Source of the DNA: Begonia masoniana
Lineage: Eukaryota > Streptophyta > Magnoliopsida > Cucurbitales > Begoniaceae
Assembly (NCBI GenBank): GCA_022432975.1
Contig: CM039512.1
Span: forward strand, 44,119,124-44,183,123
Reading direction: 5' to 3'
DNA length: 64,000 bases
In this document: positions 22,599 through 34,035 of the stretch, one piece after another
How positions within the stretch are numbered: the first letter of the stretch is position 1
Layout: each line of letters begins with the position of its first letter
The notes under the pieces: model-generated
The model's database searches: none
What the model was told of the DNA's origin: nothing
The model's input: the letters and a program-made list of their open reading frames with translations, nothing else
Translations under genes and position numbers: made by a program

Positions 22599-24950
22599 CT
22601 AATCTGGTGCACGGAGAATAATAGTTGTATCATTATGAAAAACCCCGTTAAGATACGGCTTCGCTCTTTTTCCGTTTACTAATTTATCAATTTCAGGAAG
22701 CTCTTTGTCTGGCATATTATCGACAATTGGCTCATTGCTAGCTGTTGGGTAATTTATGGATTTATATACTTTGAATGTCACCTCGTCATCATATACTTGC
22801 AATTTGAGCTCTCCTTTTCTTAGATCAATAACAGCTCCCCCTGTTGCTAAAAATGGTCGACCTAATATTATCGGGATGCCTCGGTCTTCGTCCATATCGA
22901 GAATCAAGAAATCAGCGGGAAAAATAAACTTGTCGATTTTGACAAGGACATCTTCAATCACCCCATACAGATGTTTTATAGAGCGATCGGCCATCTGTAG
23001 GATTACCCTGGTGGGCTTTGCTTCACCAATACCCAGCTTACGAAATATAGATAGCGGCATCAAATTTATACTAGCACCCAAATCACATAATGCCCGCTCA
23101 AAAATGGACTCCCCAATTGCACATGGTATGGTGAAACTTCCCGGATCTTTCAATTTTTGTGGAAGCTTCCGTTGAACAATGGCACTACATTCCTCAGTCA
23201 AAGCGATCGTGCCATATTTGTCAATTTTCCGTTTATGAGACAAGATGTCTTTCAGAAACTTTGCATATTTAGGCATTTGCTCGAGTGCCTCTGCGAATGG
23301 AATATTGATGTGGAGCTTTTTGAAGATATCAAGAAACTTAGAAAACTGATTATCAAGCTTCACATTTTTCAGTCTTTGTGGAAAAGGTACTTTTGAGAGG
23401 ATCTCCTTTGGAATCTGAGGTGGAGCTTCCAGTAGCCCTTGATCCTTTGGTGTGGACTCGGATGATGACGAATGCACTCCGTCATGTGCGACCACTTTCT
23501 TATTTTCCTTAGTACAATTTTCAATCACTTTTCCACTCCTAAGTGTAATGGCATTGCATTGTTCTCTGGGGTTGATTTCAGTAGAACTGGGCAATGTACC
23601 TTGTGGGCGTCCATTTAGTGCAGCTGCCATCTGGCCCATTTGTGTCTCTAAGCTTCGAATTTGGGCTGACTGATTCTGTAAGGTGGTTCGTGTCTCAGCC
23701 ATAAATTTATTTGTGTGTTCCCCCATTTCAGCAATTAAATTATTGGTGCGCTCTCCCATCTTTGCAATTAAATCCTCCAGATTTGATTTTCTTTCTGGAA
23801 ACGGAGGTCCCGGTTGATTAGCTTGTGGCATCTGTATGGCGTTGTTCGGGTCCTTCCATGAGAAGTTCGGATGATTGTTGTGCCCCCCAATATAGTAGTT
23901 ACCGGAATTCTGAAGTGTCGGTCTATTATAATTTCCCACATATTGAGCTTGTTCAGATGAACTTCTCGCCATTTGGTTCCCTTGCTGACAGTTTTCACTC
24001 GCATGTGGTCCTTGGCACCATTGACATTGCATGATAGGGGAATGAATTGCATTAACTGGAGTTTGGTTTCCTTGAATATGTCGAGTGAGAGATGCGATTT
24101 GCGTAGTTAATGCTTTAATTGCTTCCATTTCTGGGGTATTTGACTGCCTTCTCAAGATCTGGCGCTCAACTGGGCACTGATCATTATTGAGTGATAACTC
24201 CTCTAATAGGTTAAATGCCTCTATTTCTGTCTTCTGTAAGAATGATCCACCAGCTGCGGAGTTAACGAGATTCCGTGTAGACACTGATAATCCAATGAAA
24301 AATGTCTGTATTTGCATCCATTGAGGTAGACCATGTTGGGGGCATCTTCGTAAAAGCTCTTTGAATCGGCCCCATGCCTCATAAATTGTCTCACCATCAA
24401 ATTGAGTAAAATTTGTGATCTCATTGCGGAGTTTTGCCATCTTTTCAAAGGGAAAGAATTTTGATAGAAATTTCTGTGCTAAATCATTCCATGTTGTAAT
24501 TGAATCTGGAGGTAAGGAGTGTAACCAATTCTTTGCACGATCTCTCAGTGTGAAGGGGAATAACCTGAGCTTGATAGCATCCTCGGAGACATTATGGTAT
24601 TTAAAAGTATCATAGACCTCGACGAAGCTAGCAATATGATCCTTGGGGTCTTCGTTAGGCAAAACACAAAACTGATACTGTTGGATCATTTGTATTGTAC
24701 CCGGCTTTATTTCAAAATTATTGCATGTGATAGCCGGTTTCCGAATTGCTGATTGAATCCCGTCCATGGATGGCATAACATAATCGAGCAAAGTTCGTCG
24801 TCCGACCTCTGCCACTTCAACCCTCTGTTGTAGATTTGCGTTTTGATCATCTGCCATAATTGCTTGTTTTGTTTCCCTTCGATTTCGGCGACAGGTTCGT
24901 TCAATTTCAAGGTCGATAGGGATTAGGTTGGCAGTACCTAATTTTCGCAT
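22599..24950 (-). CDS. Athila gag-protease polyprotein, intact frame
   Basis: This frame of 783 codons encodes the capsid/nucleocapsid and aspartic protease of an Athila-like element; particles would assemble in the cytoplasm. The capsid region (about residues 55-270) has NNFEIKPG, LPNEDPKDHIASF, LRLFPFTLRDRAKNWL and YEAWGRFKELLRRCP, all typical of Athila gag. A zinc knuckle CQWCQGPHASENC lies near residues 305-320 and a probable coiled coil near 390-440. An AITLRSGKVI motif follows. The protease (about 600-720) has CDLGASINLMP and IPIILGRPFLATGG; DLG, not DSG, is usual in this family. The ATG at 24948-24950 follows the leader and is the first in frame. No stops or shifts are seen, so it may be expressed. 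Polymerase and integrase are lacking. Confidence 0.9.
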   Translation of the reverse strand: MRKLGTANLIPIDLEIERTCRRNRRETKQAIMADDQNANLQQRVEVAEVGRRTLLDYVMPSMDGIQSAIRKPAITCNNFEIKPGTIQMIQQYQFCVLPNEDPKDHIASFVEVYDTFKYHNVSEDAIKLRLFPFTLRDRAKNWLHSLPPDSITTWNDLAQKFLSKFFPFEKMAKLRNEITNFTQFDGETIYEAWGRFKELLRRCPQHGLPQWMQIQTFFIGLSVSTRNLVNSAAGGSFLQKTEIEAFNLLEELSLNNDQCPVERQILRRQSNTPEMEAIKALTTQIASLTRHIQGNQTPVNAIHSPIMQCQWCQGPHASENCQQGNQMARSSSEQAQYVGNYNRPTLQNSGNYYIGGHNNHPNFSWKDPNNAIQMPQANQPGPPFPERKSNLEDLIAKMGERTNNLIAEMGEHTNKFMAETRTTLQNQSAQIRSLETQMGQMAAALNGRPQGTLPSSTEINPREQCNAITLRSGKVIENCTKENKKVVAHDGVHSSSSESTPKDQGLLEAPPQIPKEILSKVPFPQRLKNVKLDNQFSKFLDIFKKLHINIPFAEALEQMPKYAKFLKDILSHKRKIDKYGTIALTEECSAIVQRKLPQKLKDPGSFTIPCAIGESIFERALCDLGASINLMPLSIFRKLGIGEAKPTRVILQMADRSIKHLYGVIEDVLVKIDKFIFPADFLILDMDEDRGIPIILGRPFLATGGAVIDLRKGELKLQVYDDEVTFKVYKSINYPTASNEPIVDNMPDKELPEIDKLVNGKRAKPYLNGVFHNDTTIILRAPD

Positions 24951-25046
24951 ACACCTGTAATGTGCAAATAATGTAATGTAAGCCTAGCAGCAAAAGAAAA
25001 TTCAAATATAAACTAAAATAAAATAATTCAATAATAACAAAATTAA

Positions 25047-25064
25047 TTCCCCGGCAACGGCGCA
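25047..25064 (-). other. Primer-binding site of Athila 1
   Basis: The minus strand reads TGCGCCGTTGCCGGGGAA eight bases inside the 5' LTR. It matches the tRNA-Asp-type primer site of Athila/Tat elements except at its first bases. Confidence 0.85.
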
Positions 25065-25071
25065 AAAAACT

Positions 25072-26475
25072 TGTTGCGAAAAATCGTATACGCAAGTGCA
25101 CGTGTCGCAAAAGTAATAAAGTGTGTATAAGTACGAGTGTCGATCCCACGAGGAATAAATATGTTAAATATTGAATATCTAATTTTCAATTTAATTTGAA
25201 AAAGAAATAATATGTTGATAATTTTAGATTTTAAATTAAATTAAAATAATTCAAATAAAAGAAATTAAACAATTTAAATAATAGACTTGAATATAAAAGA
25301 GTAAGATTATATGATGAGAAAATCCAGGGTTCCGATTTCACTTAGCTAATCCTATTTATTAGCCCTAATTCAAGTAATTAAATCCTATTTCTATGTGTTG
25401 ATGGCAATTTCACGAAAATATTTATCAATCTCTCTCGAGCAAAGACAAACTTATTCAACTAACGAATTATCACCTCTCGGTCTCTAATCCTGAGAATTAA
25501 TTGAATACATTAAGATCAAGAAATTATATTACCACTCAAACGCCCTAACTATCTCTAGCCTAGGATCCTTTTTAAGGCAAGTTATTCAGTGCACGGTTAA
25601 ATTCTCCGCTCTCGCATCCCGAACTAACCCTAAAGTTCTTAGTTTTGGTGATCAAGCAAACCTAAGTATTACGTTCAGAATAAATTACTCAACACAGAAC
25701 AGGAACAGAAAATTAAATACTTGAATCAAGAAAAATAAATAATCATAGTAAAGTTACGTCGAAACCCTAGAACAGGAAGTTTAGTTCATACTAGAAAAAT
25801 AAACAACAATAATACTAAATAGTTGCATAATTAAACAGTGAAAGGAAAAAGAAAAGAAAATTGAAAATATCCTGATCGCCGACGAAAATCGCCTCTGAAT
25901 TGCTCTCAGTCGCCGCCTAATTGTTCTCTGCCGACTCCAGGATCCCTCCTCAATTTAGGTCTGCTCTAGGTTTTTAATGTGGTTTTTCAGCCGATCAATG
26001 GGTGAGATTAATTCTGACTTAAGATAAACGGCTCGGATTAAAACACGTCCTCTTTCCATATTAAGAATTTTGATCAGCGATCGATCTCTGCCAGAATCTA
26101 GAGATCGATCGCGGCATCTCTTTATTTGCAAACATGTCTTGTGTATCGATCTTCAAATATGTGGCGATCGATCTCTGGAATTTCATAGAGATCGATCGCT
26201 GCTTCTTTCTGTGTATAGTAATCAGTTGCTGAATCGCTTCTTCTTCGGTCTTGTTATGCATGGCGATCGATTTCTGGATAACATAGAGATCGATCGCCTC
26301 TTCTTTAACTTTAAATTTTAATTCTTTTTTTTCACCTCTTTTACCGCCGCCTGTTTTAAATATAATATCTGAACACTTGCACAAAATATATCAAATTCAT
26401 TTAAAACACTTGAGAAAAACTTATCAACTCAAGTATAAAAAGGTATAAATAAGTATGTAAAATACACACTTATCA
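25072..26475 (-). repeat. Athila 1 5' LTR (1404 bp)
   Basis: In element orientation it starts TGATAAGTGTGTATTTTAC and ends CGATTTTTCGCAACA. It is intact and carries the empty target site of solo LTR C. Confidence 0.95.
26077..26297. repeat. Palindrome array in Athila 1 5' LTR, three units
   Basis: Counterpart of the array at 20425-20645. One palindrome differs by a single base (GCGATCGATCTCTGG here, GCGATCGATTTCTGG there). Confidence 0.85.
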
Positions 26476-27222
26476 AAGCTACATGAATTCAACAGAGAAC
26501 AATGTTTATTGGATTATGCACATCTATTGTTGATATTATAATTGATATTGGTTTGTGTGGCTTAAAGTTTGGTAAGGTTCAAAGCATGAAAATGATAAGT
26601 TTTGATGGTTAAAGATTAAATGTATAGAACTCTATTAAGTGGAATTATCAAATGTCTTAGATAAAAAAGAATGAACTCTGGAATTAGATAAATTATATCT
26701 AATACGTTTTGAAGTTATATTATTTGGGAAAGGAAGTTTTGACAGTGATTGAAGGTATGAAAAGGTGGTTACTTTGGAAAGAGTTGAGCATTAATTTTTT
26801 AATGTTTAAATATGTATATATCCTTATTATATATAATGTTTCAAAATGTGTATTTAAAAAATTATATAAAACAATTTTTATTTTAGATTGAGATGAGGTT
26901 TTTAGTTTGAAAAAATTAGAATTAAAGGAAAAAGGACTCGGGAGTGGGTGTCTGTTGTCCACGGCAGGTACCCAAAGCAATTAGAAATAAAGCTAATCTC
27001 CTGGGGACTGGGGTTTCAAGATTTTAGGCGGATGCCTTGGGATGTAAGAGTGAGAACAAAGCTAGTAGGATCGAGCTTCTAAGTTTTGAGGCGAACACCT
27101 GGGGAAGTGAAAATGAGAAATAAGCTCTTGATACCTGGCCTTTAGGGGTTTGATAAGGTTTAATTTTATCATTGATTCTTTTTTGTCTCGTGAATTTGTC
27201 TTCTTGAAAAGTACAAAAAAAC
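26476..27222. other. Host-locus DNA between two insertions
   Basis: It starts with the right AAGCT duplication of Athila 1. No gene is recognised. Around 27010-27140 two diverged copies of a roughly 60-base unit occur, each with a GTGAGAACAAAGC or ATGAGAAATAAGC core; a third similar core is found at 44650-44675, on the other side of the gypsy insertion. Confidence 0.45.
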
Positions 27223-27399
27223 TGATGCAAACCTCGGATCGAAAGGACCCAGGACCCAACAACAACGCAGAATAATTCAAATGAACGCATTTTCGATTCA
27301 AGAACAAAATAAAGAACTAAGACCCCAATCGAAGAATTCGATGGAACCCTAGTTATCAAAACAGGAGCTTGACCCGAGCCATACCTGTTGGCTGAACCA
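27223..27399 (-). repeat. Gypsy 1 3' LTR stub
   Basis: It begins TGATGCAAACCTCGG on the plus strand and matches 40652-40830. The match stops at 27399 inside GGCTGAACC, where integrase coding sequence begins; a TTGGTT microhomology marks the deletion junction. Confidence 0.8.
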
Positions 27400-27658
27400 A
27401 ATCTCCGGGTTCAAAAATAAATCTTACCATTGAATGAAATTTCTTAGCAAATTCATCTTTTTTACTTTCATGCACAAGAACAAACTTATTAGTAAACGGA
27501 GTTAATAAATTTAACGGATTTAATAGATTAAAATCATCAATAATATCAAACAGTGAATAATATCGAATAGAAATAAAATCCCTTAAAACGCTAAAATCAG
27601 ATTTGAAACTCGCAAAATATGTATCTACAATTTTGTCAGAAACCAAGTTATGTGCAAA
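27400..27658 (-). pseudogene. Gypsy 1 integrase C-terminal fragment
   Basis: The minus strand gives NPLNLLTPFTNKF, then KKDEFAKKFHSMVRF, then FEPGDLV, the usual order at the end of a chromovirus-like integrase core (the lead-in to the GDLVWLHLRK motif). The part nearest 27658 (YFAHNLVSDKIV) lines up with the residues after the catalytic YFDD of reverse transcriptase, so an internal deletion has already fused polymerase to integrase. The frame is open but the protein is a degenerate remnant. Confidence 0.6.
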
Positions 27659-27663
27659 GTAAT

Positions 27664-28440
27664 TGATACGAATCAAGATAGGTCCAAGCCCAATGTCAAG
27701 GACAATAATCCATCTAACAAAGGAGGCCCTAATATAAATCAGGGTGCGACCAAGATCAAGTCCAAAGACAAATATCAATCTCAAAATATTGTAGTTCTTC
27801 ATGGAGAAACATGTTTTACGAAGATCAACATTTTCAATTCAGCATCCCCTTACATTATGACATTCTTCAAGGTAAGGCATAAATGGAGGATCAAGCACAC
27901 GTTCAAAGATTACTGGATTACTTCTCAAAGGTTTCTATAGTGGGCTGGATCGCGTAATTATAGAAAGTTTCTTAATTATAATTTTAGAAAGTTTTCCTAA
28001 TTAGAGTTTTAGAAAGTTTCTTAATTATAGTTTTAGAAAGCTTTCCTAATCTTAGATTTAGAAAGTTTTCCTAAGTATTGTTTTAGTAATATTTCCTAAT
28101 TACTTTTAGGATATTTTGTAGCCTATTTAAAGGCATAGGCACTTCAACATTATAAAGCATAATATACATGATTTTGAGTTACTCTTTGTGAGAATTTTCT
28201 CTTTTGTTCTTTGTGAAGAACTAGATCTTCTTCAAGTTAAAACTTGAAAGATCAACTTGATAGCTTTGGTTCTAACCACAAGTTCGGTTACGGGTCAAGC
28301 TCCTTGTTTGATAACTTTGGTTCCGTCAGCAAGGTTCGATTGGGATCAAATTCCTTATACTTGATTTCACAGGCGTTCCTGAGTTTCTAATTCCGCGTTG
28401 TTGAAGGGTCTCGGGTTTCATATACCCGTGGTTCTCATCA
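27664..28440 (+). repeat. Left LTR of the composite (777 bp, plus orientation)
   Basis: It starts TGATACGAATCAAGATAGG and ends GTGGTTCTCATCA. It has the same length as the LTR at 37530-38306, which it matches in reverse complement. Confidence 0.9.
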
Positions 28441-28454
28441 TTTGGTATCAAAGC
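28441..28454 (+). other. Primer-binding site after the left LTR
   Basis: TTTGGTATCAAAGC follows the LTR end directly, the initiator-methionine-tRNA type of site with one change (usual TGGTATCAGAGC). The same site, inverted, lies at 37516-37529. Confidence 0.8.
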
Positions 28455-28466
28455 ATTTTCTCATCA

Positions 28467-29926
28467 TTTGTGTAGTTTTTCTTGCGACTTCAAGTGCTTC
28501 AAACTCTCATGATCGGAATGAATAATAAATTCTTTTGGCCACAAATAATGTTGCCATGTTTGAAGTGCGCGAACTAAGGCATACAATTCCTTATCATATG
28601 TGGGGTAGTTCAAAGCTGCTCCATTAAGCTTCTCGCTAAAGTAAGCAATAGGCTTGGAATCCTGCATTAAAACACCACCAATACCTTTTCCCGACGCATC
28701 ACATTCAATCTCAAAAGCTTTATCAAAATTAGATAAAACAAGTAATTGTGCATTAGTAAGTTTACCTTTTAGGAGATTAAAAGCTTGTTCATGTATTTCA
28801 GTCTACTAAAATTCAACATTCTTCTTTACAAGATCATTTAAGGAAGCCGCAATGGTGCTAAAATCTTTAACAAACCTCCTGTAAAAGCTTGCTATCCATG
28901 AAAACTTCTTACCTCGTTGGCATTCTTTGGTCTTGGCCATTCCTTAATTGCCTTAACTTTTTCTTCATCCACCGATACTTCACTTGAACTAACTACAAAA
29001 CCAAGAAACACTACCGAATCCATGCAAAATGTGCACTTCTTTAAGTTAGCGTATAGTTGATTTTCTCGTAAAGCATTAAAAACTAAATTCAAGTGTTTAA
29101 CATGTGCATCTTGAGTTTTACTATAAACCAAGATATCATCAGAGTACACAACAACAAACTTTCCAATAAAAGATCTCAACACATGATTCATCAATCTCAT
29201 AAAAGTACTTGGTGCATTAGACAAACCAAATGGCATTACTAACCACTCATAAAGACCATATTTAGTTTTAAAGGCAGTTTGTCATTCATCTCCCTCTTTC
29301 ATGCGAATTTGATAATATCCATTCTTTAGATCAACTTTTGAAAATAAGCATGCACCATGTAACTCATCAAGCATATCATCCAATCTAGGAATAGGGTGTC
29401 GATACTTTACCGTGATCTTGTTGATAGCTCGACAATCAACACACATTTGCCAAGTTCCATCTTTCTTTGGAACTAAGATAACGGGAACTGAGCATGGACT
29501 AAGGCTTTCCTTTACAAATCCTTTCTCAACTAGTTCATCCACTTGCTTTTGAATTTCCTTAGTTTCTTTGGGATTAGCTCGATATGCCGGTCGATTAGGA
29601 ATTGATGCTCCCGACATGAAATCTATTTGATGTTCAATCCCTCTCAACGGAGGTAACCCTTTCGGTAATTCTTCAGGAAACACATCCTCAAATTCCTGCA
29701 AAAGAGAAGAAACAACACTCGGAATAGATTGAGTTAGCTCATTAGTCGCAAGATAAACATCTTTGTACAACAATACAAGTATTTCTTGCCTCGCTATCAT
29801 CACACTTTTAACCTCACTTTTTCTTGCCATTCCACTTATTCTCCCACTCTCCTCTTGTTTTCTCTCACTCTTGTTTTTTCTCTCTTTGCACTCTTTTTTC
29901 TCTCTTTCACTCTTCTTTTCACTCAC
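28467..29926 (-). pseudogene. Gypsy reverse transcriptase and RNase H, truncated and broken
   Basis: The minus strand encodes a Lys/Glu-rich linker, then FPEELPKGLPPLRGIEHQID, RPAYRANPKETKEI, KKDGTWQMCVDCRAINKITV, PIPRLDDMLDELHGA and KVDLKNGYYQIRM. A TGA at 29282-29284 stands where Trp is usual; then come [13 protein letters not shown] and the catalytic [13 protein letters not shown] one-base loss near 28890 shifts the frame (SFHG onward). The RNase H region follows with [20 protein letters not shown] and [13 protein letters not shown]. The frame ends where the inverted primer site begins, so the rest of RNase H and all of integrase are missing from this block. Confidence 0.88.
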
Positions 29927-30359
29927 TCAATTCTCTTCTTTTTCATGTTTTTGCTCACTCAATGACTTTTCTGTCTTTTTGAATTCTTTTGCAATCCTAT
30001 CTTGATCCTCACTAGCCTCCCATGGTTTTAGTGGTTTGAGAATTATCTTCCGACCATTTTGATCAAAGGAGTACTCATTCTTGAAACCATTGTGCTTGAC
30101 GTTTCTATCAAATTGCCATGGTCTCCCCAAAAGGATATGTGTAGCTTGCATGGGTACTACATCGCACAGAACCTCATCTTTTTACTTACCAATTGCGATT
30201 CCAACCTTCACTTGCTTAGTTACTTTCACTTCTCCACAATCACTCAACCATTGTAGCTTGTATGGCTTAGGATGCTTAATGGTTTCCAAGCTCAATTTCT
30301 CTACTAATAAAGTGCTAGCAACGTTAGTACAACTCCCACTATCAATTATCAAACTATAT
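29927..30359 (-). pseudogene. Gypsy protease and linker, with one stop
   Basis: The aspartic protease motif SLIIDSGSCTNVAS begins immediately left of solo LTR D. It continues with LVEKLSLETIKHPKPYKLQW and, after a TAA near 30182 in place of Tyr, with LLGRPWQFDR and the NEYSFDQNGRKIILKPL linker typical of this gypsy group. The gag half of the frame resumes at 33330 beyond the solo LTR. Confidence 0.85.
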
Positions 30360-30624
30360 TGTAACGCCCCGAACCCGCCCCGGGCCCGGTGCGTCACTTT
30401 GCAAACAAATCCCGTGTTTAAACGACGTTTAAAAGTAATTTAGATAAAATATTCGGCTCGGTTTTGTTAAAATTCCCGGCTCGATGTTCGGGTTTTTCGA
30501 ACCCTCAATTTTTCTTGGAACACGTGTCTAAAATACGTTAAAATACGTTGGAAAAATGTCGGGTCAAAACATGTTAGAAATCGGGAGAATAATCAAAAAA
30601 ACGAAAAATTGTACCTAAAGGGGT

Positions 30625-30876
30625 GCTGGGCGCGCGCTGGGCGCCAGGCGCGCCCAAGCTGCGCGCGCTATGCGCGCGGCACTCGCCGCACGCGCGAGCG
30701 CGTGCGCGCGCTGGGGCACGCCAGCGCGCCCCAGCTCCCTTTTCCCGCGCGCTTCACGCGTGCCGTGGCGATTACTCGCCTCCGGGTGGCGAATAATCGC
30801 CACCCTCTCTGCCATCTTCGCCCAAAAACACCCCCGAGGCGATTGGTGGCGTTTGGGTGGCGAATAATCGCCACCC
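30625..30876. repeat. GC-rich palindromic block in LTR copy D
   Basis: 30625-30760 is very CpG-rich, dominated by GCGC words. Two identical hairpins follow at 30784-30805 and 30855-30876, each with arms GGGTGGCGA and TCGCCACCC around an ATAA loop, 71 bases apart. Confidence 0.75.
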
Positions 30877-31790
30877 CCCTCGGGTTTTCGGCCCCAAAAT
30901 GACCAAAAATACCCTTTTTCCGACTCTCTCGACTTTCCTTCACATTTCTAGACTTTTCTCCACTCCCGACGCCTCCAAAAATTCTGAAAATTTAAACATA
31001 CCTTCCCGACACCTAAATCTTCGAGTCCCGTAAAAATCTCGAAAAACCGACTTAAAATGAATAAATACAAAAATCACAAACATAACCCGACGTTAGTTAC
31101 TTTAAAATCAAAACGGGCAATATAACGCCTAAAACTTTAAATACCCAAAACCTGAAATAAATCCCGGAAAACACACAGCTTCCATCACGAACAACTATAC
31201 TTTATACTCACTATCCATCTCCAAATCAACTCGTAAACCCGGTAACATACATACGAAAATATTTACGAACCCAACCCAATTTACCACAACTTAATAAAGT
31301 TTCCTAATTTCCACAAAACAACATTTCCACACACCAACAATCCATACCAAAATACTTACAAATTAAACTATCCATGTCAAACATTCACCTCCCACTACCC
31401 GAGACATCCAGTGGTCAAAACGCCCCGACAATAGCCTGCACCGGCGGACTCCGTACTCCTCCGACTGCAGCCTAATCCTCGGTAGTCTCGTCTACCTCAC
31501 CTGTATACAAATCGTCACCTACACCACAGAACACACAAAAGGTAAGCCTAACGCTTAGCAAGTAGGGAAATAATGCACAACACACACTAACTGTTTGACT
31601 CAACCCTAACATGCAGTCTCTACACACTCTGTTGTTTTCTTTTCGTTTCAATTGCATTTTATCTTTCACTTCCAGGTGAATCAAGTAGGCACACGCCCCC
31701 ACACAGTCCAGGACGGCCACGCCTTGACCCACGGAGCTAGACCAGAGGCACACGTCCCAACACAGTCCAAGACGGCCAACCGAATCTCCT

Positions 31791-32060
31791 CCAATCGATC
31801 GTAGAATCCTCATCGTGCACTTCAAGCACGAGTGCACTTCAAGCACGAACCTCATTGTGCACTTCAAGCACGGGTGCACTTCAAGCACCAACCCCATTGT
31901 GCGCTTCAAGCACGAACAGGTTGAGGTCGAGAAATTCATACTCACGACTCATTACGTACATTAGAATCCCCCAATCGATCGTAGAATCCTCATCGTGCAC
32001 TTCAAGCACGAGTGCACTTCAAGCACAAACCCTATTGTGCACTTCAAGCACGAATAGGTC
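31791..32060. repeat. Minisatellite in LTR copy D
   Basis: About nine copies of a 17-base unit GTGCACTTCAAGCACGA, in pairs, inside a larger unit that begins CCAATCGATCGTAGAATCC and occurs twice (31791 and 31973). Confidence 0.85.
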
Positions 32061-33329
32061 GAGGAAGTCATACTCACGACCACGTTGCAAATCTTTTCTT
32101 ATCTTTCATTTCATTCTTACCGCTCAAGGATGCAAAACACGTAATTTCGTAGTTTAGAAAACCATGATGCGTGACACACGATGCATGACACAAAGCAAAA
32201 CATAACAACAATCAAACAATCCCTACCGTTCTATGGTGTAGGCCCGAAGGCAACAAACACGCACTCCACTACTTACCTGGCTGCTTCAAAAACGTGCTGT
32301 CACTTCGTCCAACCAAAGTACACGTCAATTACCTAACCATTAAGGAAAAGTTACTTAGTAACAAACTAAGAAATTCTAAAAATTCAACTAGCTTAAACTA
32401 ACTCTCACTTTTAACCTAAAACTAACCAACAAACAAACAACCTCACACTTAACACTAAAATCCGATTTTTACCCAAAATTGACCGTCAAACTTCAAAATG
32501 TCACAACTCTCTCGTCTTTCAACGGATTTCGACGTGGCACCCCAATTCGGAAAGCTCTACACGTCTACTATCCAATTAAATACTCAAATCATCCAAATAA
32601 CCAACTTGACTACTCCGAAATCCAGCAACCAGATTCGGCTACACATTATGCAAAAACCCGGTTTTTATCCAACTTACTTCCAATCCTTAATCTAACTTCA
32701 TAAATCACTTAAACCAACTTATCTAACAACTAAATCATCAAATAGGAAAGAAAACCAACCTTTAAACTCAAAAATTCGGACTCCATGGTTAGAGTTTTCC
32801 AAACCCTAACCAAACTCTTCCAAAACACCATTAAACTACTAAAAATCAACACCTAATTGCAACAAACCAAAAACCCATCCATTTTTACCTCAAATCACCT
32901 TGAAAATCTTGATGGAGGGAAGCTTGGAAGAGCTCCAATGGCAGCCAATAGAAAATCGTGGAGGCAAGGGGAGAAGATGACAAACCTAACCAAACTTTGT
33001 CTTTTTAACCTAATATTTCCTTCCCTTTTTTGTTTTTTTACCACAAAGTTTTTAAAATTAAAATTCAATTCTCACTTTACACTCATCCACTCAACGCCAA
33101 AGACATCCCTCAACACTCATTTAATGCATGTAACATAGTTTGAATTTTCCAGCAATAAATTCCTATTGGTTCACATAAGCATTTTGACTTTTCAAAGGAT
33201 TTTGGTTTGAATTGTCAAACCACATCACTTCTTTCTCTTCCACTTTCACCTCCCCTTCAATACACAACAATAAACTCAACACGTCTAACCTAAGGCTACG
33301 CACGTATTAGGAAATTCTCGGGTGTTACA

Positions 33330-34030
33330 TACATACCTTGTTATTCACGTGGCATCTAGTGTGAAATATATTTTCCCTTTGCACTTTATCTCCATCCTCA
33401 TTGGCTTGAACGTTGAGTATACGTCTAGTGATCAACAATTCTCCTCTCACGGGTTTCTCTATATCCACGTTGCTACAATCTTCTAATGGTGGCATTTCAT
33501 CGTCACTTGAACTTACACTTGCTATATCACCATTATCCAAAATAATCATAGCTCTTTTATTCGGACAATTATAAGCAATATGGCCAAAACCTTGACATCT
33601 AAAACATTTGATCTCTCGAGACTTAATAGGAGTGGAAGTCTCGGTTTTACCTTTTATGGGGGTGGTATTCGATGTCGTGGTTTTCCCTTTGAACTCCTCC
33701 TTCGGTCTTGAATTATGCTTATCACTCCTCCAATTAGATTTCCATGAAGAGTTTGGGTTGATCCGATCTTAGAGTTCCTTGATTTCAATTGCCTCTCAAC
33801 TTTGATGGACTTGTGCAACAATTCTTCTAAATCCACATAATGATGCAAATCCACAATGTCAGCGATTTCTCTATTTAAACCTCCAATGAATCGTGCCATT
33901 GTCGTTTCATCATCCTCGTCCACTCTAGCCCTTACCATGGCTACCTCCAACTCTTTGTAATATTCCTCTACACTTTTGATTCCTTGAGTCAAACCCTGTA
34001 TATGTAATATTCCTCTGCAATTAGGAAACT
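33330..34030 (-). pseudogene. Gypsy gag C-terminal half and nucleocapsid, broken
   Basis: Minus strand: LTQGIKSVEEYYKELEVAM, MARFIGGLNREIADIVDL, HHYVDLEELLHKSIKVERQL, a frameshift near 33770, then SREIKCFRCQGFGHIAYNC (zinc knuckle CX2CX4HX4C), then PNKRAMIILDNGD and an acidic stretch up to the protease. The gag N-terminal half is absent: near 34030 the frame is lost five bases before the LTR at 34036. It is the upstream continuation of the protease at 29927-30359. Confidence 0.85.
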
Positions 34031-34035
34031 CTTAA

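Larger units (their letters stand above)
16945..26475 (-). mobile_element. Non-autonomous Athila-like retrotransposon, complete (Athila 1)
   Basis: Two LTRs starting TGTTGCGAAAAATCG and ending CACACTTATCA (plus-strand reading) flank an internal region with primer site, a gag-protease frame, a long non-coding stretch and a polypurine tract. Perfect AAGCT duplications lie at 16940-16944 and 26476-26480. Apart from the inserted solo LTR C, the two LTRs differ at only a handful of positions by eye over 1.4 kb, so the insertion is recent. Reverse transcriptase, RNase H and integrase are absent without any sign of damage, so the element must use enzymes supplied by relatives. Confidence 0.92.
30360..33329 (-). 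mobile_element. Solo LTR, copy D, splitting gypsy protease
   Basis: In minus orientation it starts TGTAACACCCGAGAATT and ends GGGTTCGGGGCGTTACA. Flanks are TATAT and TACAT, a five-base duplication with one mismatch, and the protease frame joins when it is removed. The core (CCAGGTAAGTAGTGG; TTGCTAAGCGTTAGG; GTGTTCTGTGGTGTAGG) matches solo LTR F and, more loosely, A-C. It has its own GC-rich hairpin block and a 17-base minisatellite. Confidence 0.85.

Noticed and set aside
22599..24950. Loss of the Athila protease active site because it reads DLG
   Set aside because: DLGAS is the usual form in Athila-type polyproteins, unlike copia where DSG is expected, and the rest of the frame is intact.
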